NCBI GenBank assembly: GCA_900552945.1
Contig: USBI01000015.1
Location: 1 to 33,267, forward strand
Direction: 5' to 3'
DNA from: an uncultured Oscillospiraceae bacterium
GTDB taxonomy: Bacteria > Bacillota > Clostridia > Oscillospirales > Ruminococcaceae
Length of the DNA stretch: 33,267 bases
Made by a program: the position numbers and the translations under genes. The notes below the pieces were generated by a model. It did no database searches and was not told where the DNA came from. It saw only the letters and a list, made by a program, of their open reading frames with translations. How positions within the stretch are numbered: position 1 is the stretch's first letter; each line of letters begins with the position of its first letter. This document shows positions 32,258 to 33,267 of this stretch, in pieces.

Positions 32258-32272
32258 CATGGAGGTTTTTCA

Positions 32273-33228
32273 ATGAATGCAGTAATCATACACGAGAGCC
32301 GCGGACGGATGCGGCTGCAATGCAGGCTGAAGCAGAAGGAAATGAGCCTGCGCCAGGCGGATTTGCTGGAAGCATGGTTCCAGCAGCAGAGCTGGACCAG
32401 CCGGGTAACGGTGCATGAACGCACCGGCTGCGTCATCCTGTACTATACCGGAGCAAGGGAGACGGTTTTGCAGGCTGTGCGGCAGTTTTCCTGGAAGCAG
32501 GCGGAGCAGAGCGTATCCCTGCCGGCGCACAGCAACCGTATGCTCAACCGCCAGTTCGAGGAAAAGCTGGTAGGCAAGGCGGCATTAAAACTCATAAGCA
32601 CCCTGTTTCTGCCCGCACCTTTGAGAATCGCCCGGGTGCTGTGGCACGCCGTCCCTTTCCTGCGCAAAGGCCTGCGCTGCTTGAGGCAGAATAAAATCAA
32701 AGTGGAGCTGCTGGACGCCGTTTCCATCGGCCTGTCCATTATCCGCCGGGATTTTGCCACGGCCGGTTCGGTCATGTTCCTGCTGGAGCTGGGAGAGCTT
32801 CTGGAGGAATGGACCAGAAAAAAATCGATGCAGGATCTGGCACAGTGCATGTCCTTAAACGTGGACAGGGTATGGCTGAGCACGCCGGAAGGCGAAGTCC
32901 TGACGCCGGTATCCCAAATCCGGCCGGGTGACCGGATCGCAGTCCGCGTTGGCGGCGTTATCCCGGTGGACGGTATGGTGACAGACGGCGAAGCGATGGT
33001 CAACCAGGCTTCGCTGACAGGGGAATCCCTGCCTGCAGCCAAACGGCCGGGCAGCCTTGTCTATGCGGGGACCACCATCACGGAGGGAGCCTGCACGATA
33101 GAAGTCCGGCAGAATTCCGGCCAGAGCCGCTACGACCAGATCGTGGCCATGATCGAGCGCTCGGAGCAGATGAAATCGGCGGCGGAAAACAAGGCCGCCA
33201 ACCTGGCGGACAAACTGGTGCCGTACAC
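32273..33228 (+). CDS. P1B-type heavy-metal ATPase (3' end cut off)
   Basis: The first 318 codons are present; the rest lies beyond the contig. The N-terminus (VIIHESRGRMRLQC) is an HMA-like domain without a CxxC motif, like the HMA_2 type. Hydrophobic helices follow near 105-180, then the actuator domain with PGDRIAVRVGGVIPVDG and the dephosphorylation motif TGES at about 250. The phosphorylation DKTGT and the metal-selective CPx-type helix are not reached, so the transported metal cannot be named. The start has GGAGG 7 nt upstream. The neighbouring Cys/His-rich and DUF6110-like genes and the GTTAG operators suggest export or homeostasis of a transition metal. Confidence 0.92.
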
Positions 33229-33267
33229 CTGTCTCTTATACACATCTCCGAGCCCACGAGACCGGAG
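33229..33267 (-). other. Nextera Read 2 adapter and index start (artefact)
   Basis: 33229-33262 is the reverse complement of the Nextera Read 2 adapter, beginning with the mosaic end CTGTCTCTTATACACATCT; the last five bases (CGGAG) look like the start of the i7 index. Not genomic. Confidence 0.97.

Noticed and set aside
1..33267. CRISPR array, insertion sequence or rRNA genes
   Set aside because: No series of evenly spaced repeats, no transposase other than the tyrosine integrase, and no rRNA-like sequence were recognised.

Overview
The window is a metagenomic or isolate contig of about 33.2 kb that still carries Illumina Nextera adapter sequence at both ends (1-32 and 33229-33267). The first 12 kb look like the chromosome of a Clostridia-class Firmicute, plausibly an Oscillospirales/Ruminococcaceae gut bacterium. 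The grounds are the conserved minus-strand order recJ, rel, dtd, MBL hydrolase, hemZ, strong AGGAGG ribosome binding sites and a BspA-type leucine-rich-repeat surface protein. The placement below class level is inference.

Layout. (1) 188-9242, all minus strand and tightly packed: recJ, the bifunctional (p)ppGpp enzyme, D-aminoacyl-tRNA deacylase, a metallo-beta-lactamase-fold hydrolase, hemZ, a uridine-kinase-like P-loop kinase, a zinc-ribbon protein and purine nucleoside phosphorylase. (2) 9542-12384: an LRR surface protein, a single-pass membrane protein and a YbaK/PrdX-type tRNA-editing protein. (3) 12652-19115: one end of a Tn916-like integrative element. It has integrase arm-type repeats, a tyrosine integrase broken by a one-base frameshift, an excisionase, a plus-strand cassette (a YqaJ/PcfK-like chimeric remnant, a DUF7666-like protein and PcfJ), and the Tn916 orf8/orf7/orf9-type regulatory module (HTH_16, sigma factor, divergent XRE repressor). 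(4) 19149-29842, minus strand: a heme/iron acquisition operon. It encodes a sortase-anchored two-NEAT-domain protein, a Shp-type heme protein, an IsdE-like lipoprotein, a FecCD permease, an ATPase, a DtxR/MntR-type regulator, a 53-residue membrane peptide, a CydD/CydC-like ABC pair and YbaN. (5) 30472-33228: a winged-helix regulator divergent from a metal-handling set made of a Cys/His-rich small protein, a 26-residue membrane peptide, a DUF6110-like protein and a P1B-type ATPase cut by the contig end.

How it fits together. In Tn916 the segment beyond orf9 is where cargo (tetM) sits. Here the same position is followed by the heme and metal genes, so they may be mobile cargo, but the other end of the element and its conjugation genes are not in the window. 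Heme would pass from the NEAT protein to the Shp-like protein, then the IsdE-like lipoprotein, then the FecCD/ATPase importer. The CydDC-like pair may move heme or thiols.

Regulation. Four copies of a palindrome of the same form, GTTAG-N6-CTAAC, lie in the leader of the NEAT operon and immediately downstream of the -10 boxes of the two divergent promoters at 31449-31524. This ties the heme operon, the winged-helix regulator and the metal ATPase set into one probable metal-responsive regulon. A second, independent operator family (GGAACT-N3-AGTTCC) controls the sigma/XRE module of the integrative element.
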